DNA of 64,000 bases from Gonatopus flavifemur (lineage: Eukaryota > Arthropoda > Insecta > Hymenoptera > Dryinidae), in assembly GCA_018340375.1 (NCBI GenBank), contig JAFFJZ010000004.1, positions 29,920,001 to 29,984,000 of the forward strand, written 5' to 3'. The notes under the pieces are model-generated. The model ran no database searches. It saw only the letters and a list, made by a program, of their open reading frames with translations, and was not told the origin of the DNA. This document shows positions 1-11,644 of this stretch, piece after piece; positions within the stretch are counted from its first letter, which is position 1; each line of letters opens with the position of its first letter. The translations under genes and the position numbers were made by a program.

Positions 1-331
1 CAAACTCGCCGCAAGGTTGGCTCCACTACACTTTTTTTCAGTGTTCTCATATGGATTTTGAGAACTCTGGAAGAGTTCCTCAAAATACCTTGACGAATCC
101 TTATAGAAACTTTCGGAATTCTGTATGCGTTGCATACGGACCCTTCGAGAACACGAGGAGTTATCTTTCAGTCGATTCCTCAAGATTTCTTATATGTATC
201 TTCTGCAAGACAAATTTCAGAACTCCAAAAGAATACCCTGGTAAGAATAAATCATACACGAACCTACATAAATCATATATGAATTTATATCAATCATATA
301 TAAATTACAATAAACATATGTGACTCCTATA

Positions 332-1820
332 CAGGGTGGTCCATTAGAAGTGATATAGTCGAATATCTCAGAAACTAGTGGAGATGGGAACAAATGTTCT
401 GGATAAAAAGTTTAGGGTTTCAAGGGGGAAGTAGGATGCTGACCTTGAAAAATCCCTCAGAGGTCATTTTGAAGGTCATTTTGGGGTCAAGATGGTTTTT
501 TTTTAAATGGGACCCCCATCTTTTCATCATGGCATGGGAAAGCTGGTTTCAAACCCTTTACGAAACACTGGTCATGGACCCCTTTCCGACCATTGGGATG
601 CAAGGTATGGACCGTCGAAGTTATTGATGAACTACTCTCAGCGCTACCCAGGAACAACGACGTGGACGTGGTAGTTCTCTGTTCCCTCCGGAGTGCTTGA
701 TTATCGTGAGTCCGCTTGCCTTTTACATGAGGGGTGCTTGATGCTGTTACAATAATTGCTCGAAGTTACCCCCCTCTGCCTGGATACATAATCCTGGTAT
801 GTTGGCACAAGCAGTGCGGATGTAATCGATCATGTCCTCCCTCATTTACAAAAAAACTCCCAAATTTTTTCCAGGTACATCTACAAAGAAAGTTTTCACA
901 GTGTAACTCTCTCTGGTGAATTCTCTGGAAGCTCGAAGGATTTCTGTATCCATTCGAATGTGCATCCTAATCGACGTTATGTGGTATGGTCAATACTCCC
1001 AATGTTTCCAGCAACCATTCAACAATTTTTGAGAGTCGAAACTCATTTATAACCCTCATTGAATCAAATGGAATAATTCATTCGATTAGAAACGCAATAA
1101 TCGTAATAAATCGTACACATTACTGCCAACCATGATAAGATTACGATTATGTATGGCTTAGGCCTGATATAGCCTATACGCCAATTTTCACCAACCATAA
1201 TAAGCAGAGACTCAGTGTTCCTGTTTGTTCATGTTCACGTTCACGCATCTGCACTGTTTGTGCCAACATACCGCGATCAGTGTTCCCGAAGACGGTTACA
1301 AATTTTCGGCGGAGACTGGGATTATGTATCCAGGCAGAGGGGGGTAACTTCGAGCAATTATTGTAACAGCATCAAGCACCCCTCATGTGAGAGGCAAGGG
1401 GACTCACAATGATCAAGAACCCCACATGTGAGAAGCAAGGGGACTCACGATAATCAAGCACTCCGGAGGGAACAGAGAACTACCACGTCCACGTCGTTGT
1501 TCCTGGGTAGCGCTAAGAGTAGTTCATCAATAACTTCGATGGTCCATACCTTGCACCCCAATAGGTGGAAAGGGGTCCATGACCAGTGTTTCGTAAAGGG
1601 TTTGGAACCAGCTTTCCCATGCCATGATGAAAGAATGAGGGTCCCATTCGAAAAAACCATCTTGACCCCTAAATGACCTTCGAAATGACCTCTGAGGGAT
1701 TTGTCAAGGCCAGCATCATACTTCCCCCTTGGAACCTTAAACTTTTTATCTAGAACATTTTTTTCCATCTCCACTAGTTTCCGAGATATTTGACTATATC
1801 ACTTCAAATGGAGCACCCTG
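332..1820. mobile_element. Tc1/mariner-type non-autonomous element with very long inverted arms
   Basis: The ends are CAGGGTGGTCC on the left and the inverted GGAGCACCCTG on the right, each next to a TA dinucleotide (330-331 and 1821-1822), which is the target duplication of the Tc1/mariner superfamily. The two arms are inverted copies of about 500 bp: roughly 332-826 pairs with 1244-1820. The right arm carries an extra internal duplication of about 45 bp (two copies of a segment ending in GGGGACTCAC near 1385-1450). The middle, about 826-1243, is unique and has no recognisable transposase. Open frames inside the arms (such as the 106-codon frame at 1454-1774, minus strand) are by-products of the inverted repeat. 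The element is best read as a fold-back derivative mobilised in trans. Confidence 0.8.
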
Positions 1821-1828
1821 TACAAACC

Positions 1829-1995
1829 ATATATGACCCGTATTCAATTCATATATGAGTCATAAATGAAGATTTTATCATATATGGCTCTAATATTCAG
1901 TCATATATGAAGTCTTTCCCCATATACGTTATGCTGCATGAAGTTGTTCCATATATGATATTCAAATAGTTTGTGATTATAAAAATTCATATATG
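1829..1995. repeat. CATATATGA-rich degenerate repeat
   Basis: The stretch is built from variants of the palindromic decamer TCATATATGA separated by 5-20 bp. The same motif style recurs at about 250-320, 42,620-42,895, 51,300-51,490 and 63,900-63,985. No coding function is visible. Confidence 0.6.
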
Positions 1996-2095
1996 ATTTC
2001 GATGTCATACAGGGAATATTTCTTCACTTGCTGGCGAAATGTTATTTGGAGAGAATATCTGAATGCCTCTCCCACGACCGATTCACTGTTCGTTT

Positions 2096-2320
2096 CAGAA
2101 AATTCTGAATCCATTGGTCTATATCCCACAGAGACAAATTTTTGAAATTCTTTCATCAATTTGTCCTGAGACTTGATAAATTTTCGGGGTACACTCTCCA
2201 AAAAACGTTTCTCTCAAGTGCTTTTATTCTTCATTTGAGAAGATTCTGAATCGATTGGTCTATATTACATGAGAACAAAGTTTCAAAATTTTTTCATCAA
2301 TTCACTCCAGTACTTGGTAA
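2096..2320 (+). repeat. Two tandem units of a dispersed ~142-bp repeat
   Basis: Two units share the core GATTCTGAAT.GATTGGTCTAT followed by a run ending CATCAATT, about 142 bp apart. The second unit merges into the outer arm of the palindromic element that follows. The same core appears inverted near 4,900 and as another pair at 49,125-49,345, so this is a dispersed family rather than a local accident. Confidence 0.55.
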
Positions 2321-4965
2321 GTTGAGGTGCCGGGAAGAATAACTCGCTTAGCGCTCGAGAAGCCGTAGAAGTATTGTCCAAACCGTCAGGTCGAGGGTCG
2401 AAGAGAAAAGTCGGAATTTCGAAAATTGAAAAATACTTGGTGATAAGGCTCAAAAAATCAATGTCAGTGTCCCCTGACCATTTTTTCTAGGATGTATAGT
2501 TTTTGAGAAAAAAAATAAAAACTGCACATTTTTTCGTACCAAAAATGAACAAATGTTTTTCAACACTGAATTTGTTCAATCTCATTCATTTTTAAATGAT
2601 TAAGAATGGATCTTGCGGATTTCGATTTGTCAAGTTCCACCAAAGATCATAATGTCGCGAAAGCTCTTGAAAGTTGATAAAAAATTAACAAATTTCCAAT
2701 CCAAAGTGAAAATCACGTTTTTCATGCTCTGCATTAAACAAGTGGTGTAGGAAGTAAGAGCTACAAAAAACTTGCAGCGACAAATTTGTTTGCTAGCGTT
2801 TGGACTCACCTTTTGGAAAATTTCAGATCGATTGGACTATTGGTTTACAAAATACAGCGATTTAGTTATGAACGCGCAACGGAAATTCATCACAATTATG
2901 TGGCCTTTTTCAACCACAGTTCATGTTTTTTAGGTCGCAGGATTCGAATATCCTCATATTTTCACAACATTTCATTTTCTCAATTCATGTTGTTGTTATG
3001 AACAGTTTGATTGAAGTCACAGGAAATGTAACTCGTTCAGCGCATGAAATCACGTCAAACACTGATGATATTGGGCAATAAAAAAAGCTCCCAATAAATG
3101 ATAAAGAAAACTTGAAAACCAAAAAACATTCTCGGTCTCAAATCAGTAGTTTCAAAAACATGACTCACAATTACTCAGTCGTTGGTCAACGAAATCAAAT
3201 GAAATATTCAGGACGTGTACTCAGTAGTTTGCCGATTGTCACAGACCACGGGATTCAGTGGAAAGCATGAGTTGTTGGATGTTATCCAATTATCAATCAA
3301 TGATCCTCGAGGATTATGTTCAACGTACTTCGGAAAGAAGGAGTATCGAGACTGATAAATCTGCAATTGTAATCTCTAGTGTGAGAATAGCACAAATATA
3401 ACACGACCAACGTCACAATAACATCAGATTCTGAAATTGGAAACAAATGAAGATCGAATGTTGTTGGGTGTACTCGTGGGAAAACAATTTGAGAAACATC
3501 GGAAGATCGAAATTCTCATGCACCATGACCATTCTTTTCGTTTTATTTTCCTTGAAGTTGATGTGCGTTTTTTTGAGTTTTGTTGAAAACATCATTCAAC
3601 TATGAGGAACATCTTTCTTAGGGGGAGTCTTATGAAACTTGAAATTCTCTCGATACTTCCTTGTGCCGAAGTACGTTAAACATATTCTTCGATGATCATT
3701 GATTTATGATTGAATAACATTCAACAAATCATGCTTCCCACTGATCCCGTGGTCTGTGTCAATCGGTATACTGACGAGAACACATCCTGAATATTTCATT
3801 CGATTTCGTTGACAAACGACTGAGTGATCGTGAGTTATGTTTTCGAAACTATTGATTTGAGACCGAGAAAGTTTTTTGGTTTTTAAGTTTTACCATGAAA
3901 AATACATCCCAAGATGGGAAGTTTCACTGCAAAGAATATTTTTCGTTACATCGATCTGAATATGTATATAACTTCTTTATTATTTGTTTTGACCTGTTTT
4001 TATTGCCCGATATCATCACTGTTCTACGTGATTTCATGCGTTCAGCAAGTTACATTTCCTGTAACTCCAATCGAACTATCCATAACAAGAACATGGATAG
4101 AGAAGATGGAATGTTGTAAAAATATTTGGATATTCGGAATCTGCGACCTAAAAAAAAAATTAAAATAATTTGAAAAATCTGAAATTCGATTTCGTGGTTG
4201 AAAGATTGAGCAAATACAATCTTCCCTACAGACCCTGGTTTTCAGCTGGTGAACGACACATAATTGTGATAGATTTCCGTTGCGCGCTGATAAATAAATC
4301 GCTGTATTTTGCAAACCAATAGTCCAATCGATCTGGAATTTTCCAAAAAGTGAGTCCATACGCTAGCGAACTACTTTGTCGCTGGAAGTTTTTGTAGCTC
4401 TTATTTCCTACACCACTTTTTTGATGTCAAGCATGGAAAACATGATTTCCACTTTGTTAATTTTCTATCAACTTCCAAAAACTTTCGCGACATTATGATC
4501 TTTGGGGGAGCTTGAAAAATCGAAATCCGCAAGATTCATCCCGAATCATTCAAAAGTGAATGGGATCGAACGAATTCAGTGTTGAGAAACATTGATTTTT
4601 GGTAAAAAAAAATGTGCATTTGTTATTTTTTCCTCGAAAATTATACATCCTAGAAAAAAATGGTCAGGGAACACTGACATTGATTTTTTTAGCCTTATCA
4701 TCCACTATTTTTCAATTTTTGAAATTCTGACTTTTCTCTTCGACCCTCGACCTGACGGTTTGGACAATACTTCTATGACTTCTCGAGCGCTTAGCGAGTC
4801 ATTCTTTCCGGCACCTCAATTTACCAAGTAATGGAGTGTATTGATGAAAAAATTTTGAAAATTTGTGTTCGTGGAATATAGACCAATCGATTCAGAATTT
4901 TCTGGAATGAAGAAGGAATAGCACTTCAAATGAACGTTTTCTGGAAAGTGCACCTCCAAAATTTA
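2175..4965. mobile_element. Large palindromic (fold-back) element, copy 1
   Basis: The sequence from about 2175 to 3370 is repeated in inverted orientation from about 3645 to 4965, so almost the whole 2.8 kb can fold on itself around a spacer of about 275 bp. Landmarks that pair are GCGCTCGAGAAG (near 2357) with CTTCTCGAGCGC (near 4780), and TGCTAGCGTTTGGACTCA (near 2793) with TGAGTCCATACGCTAGCG (near 4350). No transposase is recognisable. A second member with the same internal landmarks lies at 31,452-33,490. In both copies the arm can be translated into a similar peptide (minus strand 4042-4359 here), which shows that the arms are homologous. Whether the peptide is made is unknown. No clean target duplication was found. 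Confidence 0.75.
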
Positions 4966-5555
4966 CAAATTTACAAAATTACAAAATTCATGAAATAATC
5001 TGCAATTCCCATTCGAGTAGATGAAGTCTCGAAGAATCTTTCTTGAAAATTTCACATTATTTTTTTTGTCAATGTTCAAAAGTCGAGAAAAAATAGTAAT
5101 CCTCAGGAGCCCACGATGAGATCCAACTCCGAAATTGTTCGAAGAAAAGAAGTTTGTGATAGAAAATTTTGGAAGAAATCAAAATATGCACTCACTTTTA
5201 AAAACGTTATTTCGAGTTTAGGATGCAAAAATCATCCAGAAGAACACTTTGGATGTCTTTCTTGTCTCTTTTCCCGAAAAGTACATGAAAAAACGAAGAT
5301 TTTGAACTGAACAACTTTTGATTCGCACCATTATTAACAAAGTTATCGGCAAAAACCCCGATTTTTTTGGAAATTCGATATCTTCTGACCGTGTCGTCAT
5401 GAAAATCTCAAATGTTACCAGGGAATGTTCTTCGATGGGTACTAGATACTTTCAAAAAATTGAGAAAATCAGAAAACGAAATTTTTCGAATCGTCCGATT
5501 TGGCATGGAACGCCCCATATATAAATTCAAAATCAATGGCGATAGTGAGCATCCT
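4966..5555. other. No gene recognised
   Basis: Short open frames exist (for example 5116-5310) but none has a recognisable motif, initiator context or repeat partner in this window. I see nothing to annotate. Confidence 0.5.
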
Positions 5556-6180
5556 TCTCTCACGCCTCTTTTAATTCGTGCTCCCACTCCGTCTCATAGG
5601 AATAGATGTGGGAAACTTCCCATTGATATCCCATCAAACATGCATTCAGGATGAATAGGCAATCTAATTGATTATTCTCTGGAGGAATTTGTTCATCACG
5701 TGCATTCCAGGGATAATCTATTCCTGCTCATGAAATTTGATTTCAGAAATTTCCCATCGACACCTATTCAGAATCAGTGTGAGGAAATACGTTAGATCCA
5801 AATGGAAATTTCCGACACAAACTCATTCAACGCTCATCTTGTGGAATTTTCCTATTCATTCTTACAGAAGTTGAGATGGGAAACTCATCATGGCCACTCA
5901 TAGAATATTCTCTGGGACCGAGCAGTATGATCCCAGTTGGGTATCTCCCGGAGGAACTTATGCATTATTCACAGTCCAGAAAGATCCCGATCTCGCCCAT
6001 AGAATTCAGTTTCAGAAATCTCCCGTTGAAACTGTTCGGATTTATTGTGGATGACTGCAGCAGATTCAAATGGGAATTCCTCATTCAATCCCATCCAAAG
6101 TTAATCTCGTGGAATTCCCCCATTCATTCTTATAGGAGCCATACGTGGGAGTTCTTATAACTGCTCATTTCTTATCGGGC
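5556..6180 (+). repeat. Two diverged direct copies of a ~266-bp unit
   Basis: Landmarks recur about 266 bp apart: TTTCAGAAATTTCCC near 5743 and TTTCAGAAATCTCCC near 6009, and CCATTCATTCTTA-like strings near 5850 and 6120. The copies are strongly diverged. An open frame at 5876-6160 follows the second unit and has no known domain. The flank up to about 6350 shows further short related strings. Confidence 0.5.
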
Positions 6181-6349
6181 TTCCATTGAAATCGATGAAA
6201 CCCCTCACGTTCACGATGGGCTATTACCAATTGAATCCTTCTACTACAAAATTTTCCAGTCAACCTCATTCATTTTGAATATGCACTGGAGTAGTTTTTA
6301 TGGATCTCATTCGAACCCATTCAATTTGAATCGGTTCCTATGGGATCTT

Positions 6350-6864
6350 TGAAGCAGGGATAATTCAGTCGAATTGAGGTAGAAATCGACGGTGAAGGTA
6401 TCTTTTCGGCCGAAATCGAAACCACAAATGAAAAGATCTTTTAGATATATTAACTTTCCGATACAGATGAGTTCAAAGCCCTCGAGTGGAATTGAAAAAT
6501 AATCGGGATAATACTTGTTCCCGATATATTCAAATGAAAGTTTCTACATCAAGTCGAATTCACCCATAAAATAACACGTTCTGAATAATTAAATTAGTTC
6601 GCAGTAAAAATAGAACAATTCTTCCCACAGGGGATTGAGACGAAACGAGACTTTTTCGAACTCTGATTAATTTTCAAGGACGCTCATGGTTTGAAATCGA
6701 AGCGATACAGATCTGAAAGCTCAGATAGTCTTCTCCTAGATAGCACAACAATTTCGAAAGAACTCATAATCAATACAATGTGCTCATGGAGAACCCATTG
6801 TGACGAATTGCCTTTTCGGCGAATACTTCATATAGAATCAGAAAACACATATACATATAAATAA
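6350..6864. other. No gene recognised
   Basis: This is AT-rich sequence without convincing open frames, repeats or motifs. I see nothing in it. Confidence 0.45.
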
Positions 6865-6996
6865 TTATAAACATATACTCTTATACGTATATATATATAT
6901 ATATAATCTCCTATACACATATATTTACATATATATATATTTTCTCCTATACACAAACACGAATATATATATATAACCATCTATATATATATAATA
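6865..6996. repeat. (AT)n / ATATAC simple repeat
   Basis: Runs of TA dinucleotides are interrupted by CTCCTATACACA units. Shorter (TA)n and (AAT)n tracts follow near 7278-7292 and 7495-7515. The rest of 7,000-7,696 is A-rich and contains no recognisable gene. Confidence 0.85.
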
Positions 6997-7696
6997 ATCA
7001 CCTATGCATGCGCTATACGTGTTAAGTATCAAATTGTTCATTAAACTCGAAAAACACCCTAAACAATAACAACCAATCGTATACCTTCAATTTTACAGTA
7101 CATATCGCACGCATCGCGTCGAATACGCCGTAACGTATGTACCGTGCTACATGAATACGCTTTGCGCACCTACCCTATCTGAATTAAACAAGGAAGTGAG
7201 GTGAAATAGAAAGAGAAAGAGATATCCCGTAAAATAAATATCGTACTCGTTTTGCTTGAGTAATAATCATTCTCTAAATATATATATATATATTTCTTTT
7301 TCTCTCTTCATTGCTGAATCAACAATTTTTTTTAAACAATATAAAACGCTTTGTAACAATTTTTATAAAATAACTAATATGATTTCAGCGGAAAAACTTC
7401 TTGTAATGAATAACAAAATCAACAGTTTATCAACAATGACGACACTAAGAAACAAATGGATTTTTAGATTGAAAATAACAACAAGATAAGAACAAATAAT
7501 AATAATAATAATAGTAAGATATTAGTGTTGATAAAAATGATAACAATGATAGAAAATAGTAAAGAGAATCTAAAGATGATGGAGACTGTTAACAACGGCA
7601 TGAAGAAATCGGTTCCGAAGAAGAGGTAGGAAAATCCAAGTGAGCAAATTGACCGTTCGAGAAAGGACACCAAAGAAGAATCAGAATAACACATAC

Positions 7697-9086
7697 TTCT
7701 ACCCTTAGAGAATCAAAGCAGAAGGGACAATTCTGATTGGTTGATTGACAGGTCAGAAAAATGTATAAAAAGGCGTGAAACATCAGCAAAATCGATTCAT
7801 TAAGAATTTTGCTCTTCTCTCAAGAAGAACTTCCCTTCTCTCAAGAAGAATAATTCCTATCCTCAAGGAAGAACTCACGTCTCATTTTTCACTTAACATT
7901 GAACGAGGAAATCAGTATCTATTCCAAGCAACTTTTGGAACAAGGGTCTACTACGACAACAACAATTCAACCATCCGAAGCAAAGGTTGACCCATCCACA
8001 ATTTCAAGGATCAACCAATCAAGGCGAAAATTTGAATCACCAACGTCATCACCCATCCTGACTGGAAAATCGCCCTCGTCTACGGGGACATTCCTTCTAT
8101 TTTTCATCGAATAAATTCACCAATCTTAAGTATCTTCTGCCTTTGTGTAGGAGCATTGAATGCATACGTAAAGGTGGATCTTCTGTTGTGTATGTATATC
8201 GGATATCAATTTTATACATACTACAGCATGAAGAAAAATCTATAGTAAGAAGCATAGACAATTCATCTGTCCTTTTTACTCACCAGGAAACAAATGCTCC
8301 TACGATCAATACGGATATTCGTATCTAAATACATGTCCTGATTGAAGTAGCGTATTTGAAAACCCCCATGTTTTTTCTTCTCTTGCATCTGCGGATCGAT
8401 TCAAAGTTTTTTTTTGTAATCCAAAGTACTTATCTCTCGCCTGTTGGTTTTCTCAATATTCGTTAACATCACCCTAGGCCCCGTATTTTGAATCATGATC
8501 CACGATCTCTATTGGTTCGATCATAAATAATTTTTCCATCGTTCTTTTTTCAATAGTGGAAGAAATCGCTGCGGTGGGAATAAAGATTGAGACAATTCAA
8601 TCTCGCCTAGAGGAGCGTAGAAGCAGCCTATAGGACAGGAGGAGTCGAGGAAACTGACGCATGCTATTCAAAATTCTTTTCAAATCACGTTAAAGATCAA
8701 AGGAATCTCTTCAAATTAGAGAAGAAATTGGAAACATCAAGATGGCTTCACCAGATTAATGAATATCTTGTACCCCAAAGATGTGAACTTTGTATTAAAT
8801 TGAAGGTAAAGTTCTTCGATTGCGAAACATGTTCTAAATATGAAAATATCTGTGGAGGAATGCCGCTGGACATGTTAAAGAGAATTAATTTGAAACCCGA
8901 GGAAATTGTAGAAATTCGATTCTTTTCGATTGTAACTTTCAGAAATAAACACTTATGTATTTAACCAAAATAATTTTATTCTTGAGTTTTATTCATTTCA
9001 TCGCCTACCCCATCCTTACGTTATAGTTAAATTGGGGAATTGAAAGACTACTTGCCCTTCTGTATTGCAATATACAGGACGTGACA
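7697..9086 (+). repeat. Left LTR
   Basis: This is a direct repeat of 28,827-30,264. It has a TATA box at 7764, polyadenylation-like AATAAA near 8112 and 8942, and the end GTGACA just before the primer-binding site. Compared with the right LTR it has fewer copies of the 21-bp CTTCTCTCAAGAAGAAC unit and an extra ~75-bp segment near 8150-8225. Near its 3' end (8728-8964) it carries a small frame with two CxxC pairs that is degraded in the right LTR. Divergence between the LTRs is uneven: few differences in 8330-8640 and roughly two dozen in the last 390 bp. Confidence 0.85.
7764..7771 (+). promoter_or_regulatory. LTR TATA box
   Basis: The string ATGTATAAAAAGGCG is a good TATA box. The same box is kept in the right LTR at 28,894. 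Transcription would be expected to begin about 30 bp downstream, near CATCAGCAAAATCG, placing the U3/R junction close to 7795. The start site is inferred. Confidence 0.6.
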
Positions 9087-9092
9087 CATTTT

Positions 9093-9110
9093 TGGCGTAG
9101 TCGGTAGGAC
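9093..9110 (+). promoter_or_regulatory. Primer-binding site, tRNA-Ser type
   Basis: Six bases after the left LTR the sequence TGGCGTAGTCGGTAGGAC begins with the TGG expected from a tRNA CCA end. It closely resembles the TGGCGCAGTCGGTAGGA site used by tRNA-Ser-primed insect gypsy elements, with one change (C to T). It fixes the orientation and the internal end of the LTR. The match is to a motif known from that family and was not tested against a tRNA set. Confidence 0.75.
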
Positions 9111-9559
9111 TCCAAGGTGATGAAATGAATGAGAATCCTTTCATGAACTGAATATCTTCACTACCTGAGCACACCTTTTCTCCAATAATTCAGTACTCAC
9201 ACATAAATTCATACCTAGACTTCTCACGATAAATCCCTTGTCTAATCAATCACCTTAAAAAGAGAATACATCAATCTCATATACACGCATTATCCTCGTG
9301 AAAAATGAAGGTTTCCAAGAAGATTTTCATGAATGAAGTGACGTTTTTCTGACATCATTGTATACAGATTTCAAAATGGATACTTTTTGAACACTCTTAG
9401 AATACTTTCAAATTTCTATTATGACAAAAAATAACACGACGAATAAATATTAATCCATTTTAATAAATCTATGATGAAAGAGTAGAGATTGTTGATATGG
9501 TCATCGTGTAAACTTGCAATCAAAGGAAATTCTCACCGTATTCTCTAAATATCCGTTAA

Positions 9560-9805
9560 ATGTTGAAAAACTACCGCGTCTGATAGGTTAACTCCGAATA
9601 AGAAGAAAGCAAGTTCTTTTCATGACTAATGTTGATAGCAACCGCGACAGGGAGGTTCACTTCCGTTGATCGTCCTGCATTTTTGAGAAGTATATCGTTA
9701 ACACTAACTAGTGACCGCGACAGAAAGGTTAACTCCGATTACTAGAAGATTCGAGAAACGGCTAATGCTAAAGACAACCGCGACAGGGAGGTAAACTTTC
9801 ATGAT
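9560..9805 (+). repeat. Four tandem ACCGCG...AGGT units in the retroelement leader
   Basis: Four units start with ACCGCG at about 9571, 9641, 9714 and 9777 and continue as ACAGGGAGGT or a variant, then AACTCCG or similar, at a spacing of 63-73 bp. They lie in the untranslated leader. In the gypsy element of flies a repeat array in this position is an insulator that binds Su(Hw). I do not see that protein's known site here, so a similar role is only a possibility. The rest of 9111-10,657 is A-rich leader without a gene. Confidence 0.6.
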
Positions 9806-10657
9806 AGATTAGTGAGAATTCCTTTGAAACTTGCATGGGGCATGCGTTGAACATTGGAATTTTCAACATAATAATGAAACAACAAACGAATCGAACAATA
9901 AAATGAAGAAACCCAACGACAAAACAAAGAAATTGAGCGATAGATGAAATTTGAGCCACAAGAATCATCAAAGTAACGAAGCAACATTGAGAAACAAACA
10001 AAATCACTATATAAATTAAATGAAAGTGTAATCATTATCAAATTCAACGCATCAAGAAAAATCAATCATTGAATAAAAAGAAAGACACAAACAAATTTAT
10101 ACAAAATCTAACTAAATTCTAATATCGAAGGGGATCCAAAGGAAGATGCCGAATCAAATTCAAATAACCAATCACAAAAGAGGAACATTCAACAAAACCA
10201 ATACAAGCACAAAAGATTCGAGAAACGCTTTGAGTAACGAAAAATGAATAAAAGATATACTAAGGGAGAATAGAAGGAGAAATTCAAGAAAATACAGACA
10301 AATAATCGAGATAGAATCCATAAAAAAAAGGACGGAAGAACTGAAAAAAAGCTCATAGAGAACAAAAATTGAATTATCAAAAATCTCAAATCACCAGCGG
10401 AGACATCTATGAAAAGAAACAATTGAGCTCAAAAAATTATAAAACAGAATATCAATAAACAACAAATGAATAGAACAGAATATTGATAAACAATAAATGA
10501 GTGAAACAAAACACTTTTTAAAATCATTAAATACAACGAACCAATCTAAAATTATGTAATGAGGATGGAATAACTTTATCAAATCGAAAATCCAAACGGA
10601 ATATAATACGCGTAATAACATTGAGAAATCAAACCAATAACGTTTAATCTAAAGGGA

Positions 10658-10918
10658 TTGAAGGTCAAGTCGAAAAGATTTAAAAGACCACCACTCGCTC
10701 AAGTCAAGAGGAAATTAATTGAAAGAAAACCCTCAATCAAAATAACGAAAATCAAATCCATATTCAGGATACAAACCCAATTTTATAATAAAGAAATACA
10801 TTCAAATCATAGGATCAATCGAACAGCATTCAGCTCACAATCTTGGTATACTCAATTCTGTTTAGACAATCTGAATGTCAAAACCAACCCTCAGGAGCGA
10901 AACAAAAGATTCGACTGA
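10658..10918 (+). CDS. Basic hydrophilic ORF in the retroelement leader
   Basis: This is an 86-codon open frame very rich in Lys and Arg (K/R-rich N-terminus, several KIxKIK-like strings), with no recognised domain. Its first codon is TTG, so a true start is not established. It overlaps the next ORF at 10,875 in another frame. It could be the degraded start of the ORF that continues through 11,214, linked by a frameshift, or chance. Its place between primer-binding site and gag makes retroelement origin likely. Confidence 0.3.
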   Translation: MKVKSKRFKRPPLAQVKRKLIERKPSIKITKIKSIFRIQTQFYNKEIHSNHRINRTAFSSQSWYTQFCLDNLNVKTNPQERNKRFD

Positions 10919-11284
10919 GAGCACAAAGGAAACAGTTTTAGGAACAGGTCTTCCATCAAAAACCTGCAAGAGAAGAATCATAGATTCATCTTTGGAACAT
11001 TTAAACACAGATACTCACCCTTTTTCATCAAGAAGTAGAATAGAACGCTCACCAATAAGATTTCTAGATAATTGCTCTCAAAATTTGAATTCAGAAGACA
11101 ATAACGAAGGATCTAATTCAACTCTTTTTCAAAATAATTCACCTGAAGGGCCGAATTTAAAAGATCCAACCACTCAAGCAGAAGCTAGTAACAAAGAAAT
11201 CAATCCAACCACCCCACAGTGGGCCAGGTAGCTGGAAAAGTGGCCAAAATTAGAAATGTCGTCGGAATTGTTCCAAACCTGGCA

Positions 11285-11640
11285 TATAAGAGTTTTTGAG
11301 GTCGCTGATTCCGAATCTACAGTCAGATTGGGAAAATTCAACATGGCGAATCCAATATGGCGGGCTCAAATGTTGAAATTCTCCGAATTCCTTGAAAATT
11401 CTTTCCCAGGGGTTTCCAGGGTCGCTGATCACGGATCTGTTGCCAGATTTCGGGAATTCAACATGACGGATTTGATATGGCGAGTTCAAATGCTCAAATT
11501 CACCGAATTTCCTGAAAATTTTTTCCTGAGGGGTTTTCAAGGTCACTGATTTCAAATCTGTATTCAGATTTGGAAAATTCCATATAGCGGTTCCAACACG
11601 ACGGATTTTCATTTTCAAATCCATTGAATTCCCTTTGGCT
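11285..11640 (+). repeat. Subterminal ~120-bp repeats of the Transib element
   Basis: Three units each contain GGTCGCTGAT (or GGTCACTGAT), then AATCTG..., then AATTCAACATGGCG or a variant, about 120 bp apart (near 11,300, 11,420 and 11,540). A related start occurs again near 11,888. An inverted relative is found near the other end at about 15,340-15,470 (CGCCATATTGGATCCGCCAT...AATCAGCAACC). Repeats at mirror positions suggest internal transposase-binding or structural sites, though this is inference. Confidence 0.6.
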
Positions 11641-11644
11641 CTTC

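Noticed and set aside
1454..1774. 106-codon minus-strand frame
   Set aside because: It lies wholly inside an inverted arm of the element at 332-1820 and has no protein motif; it reflects the repeat, not a gene.
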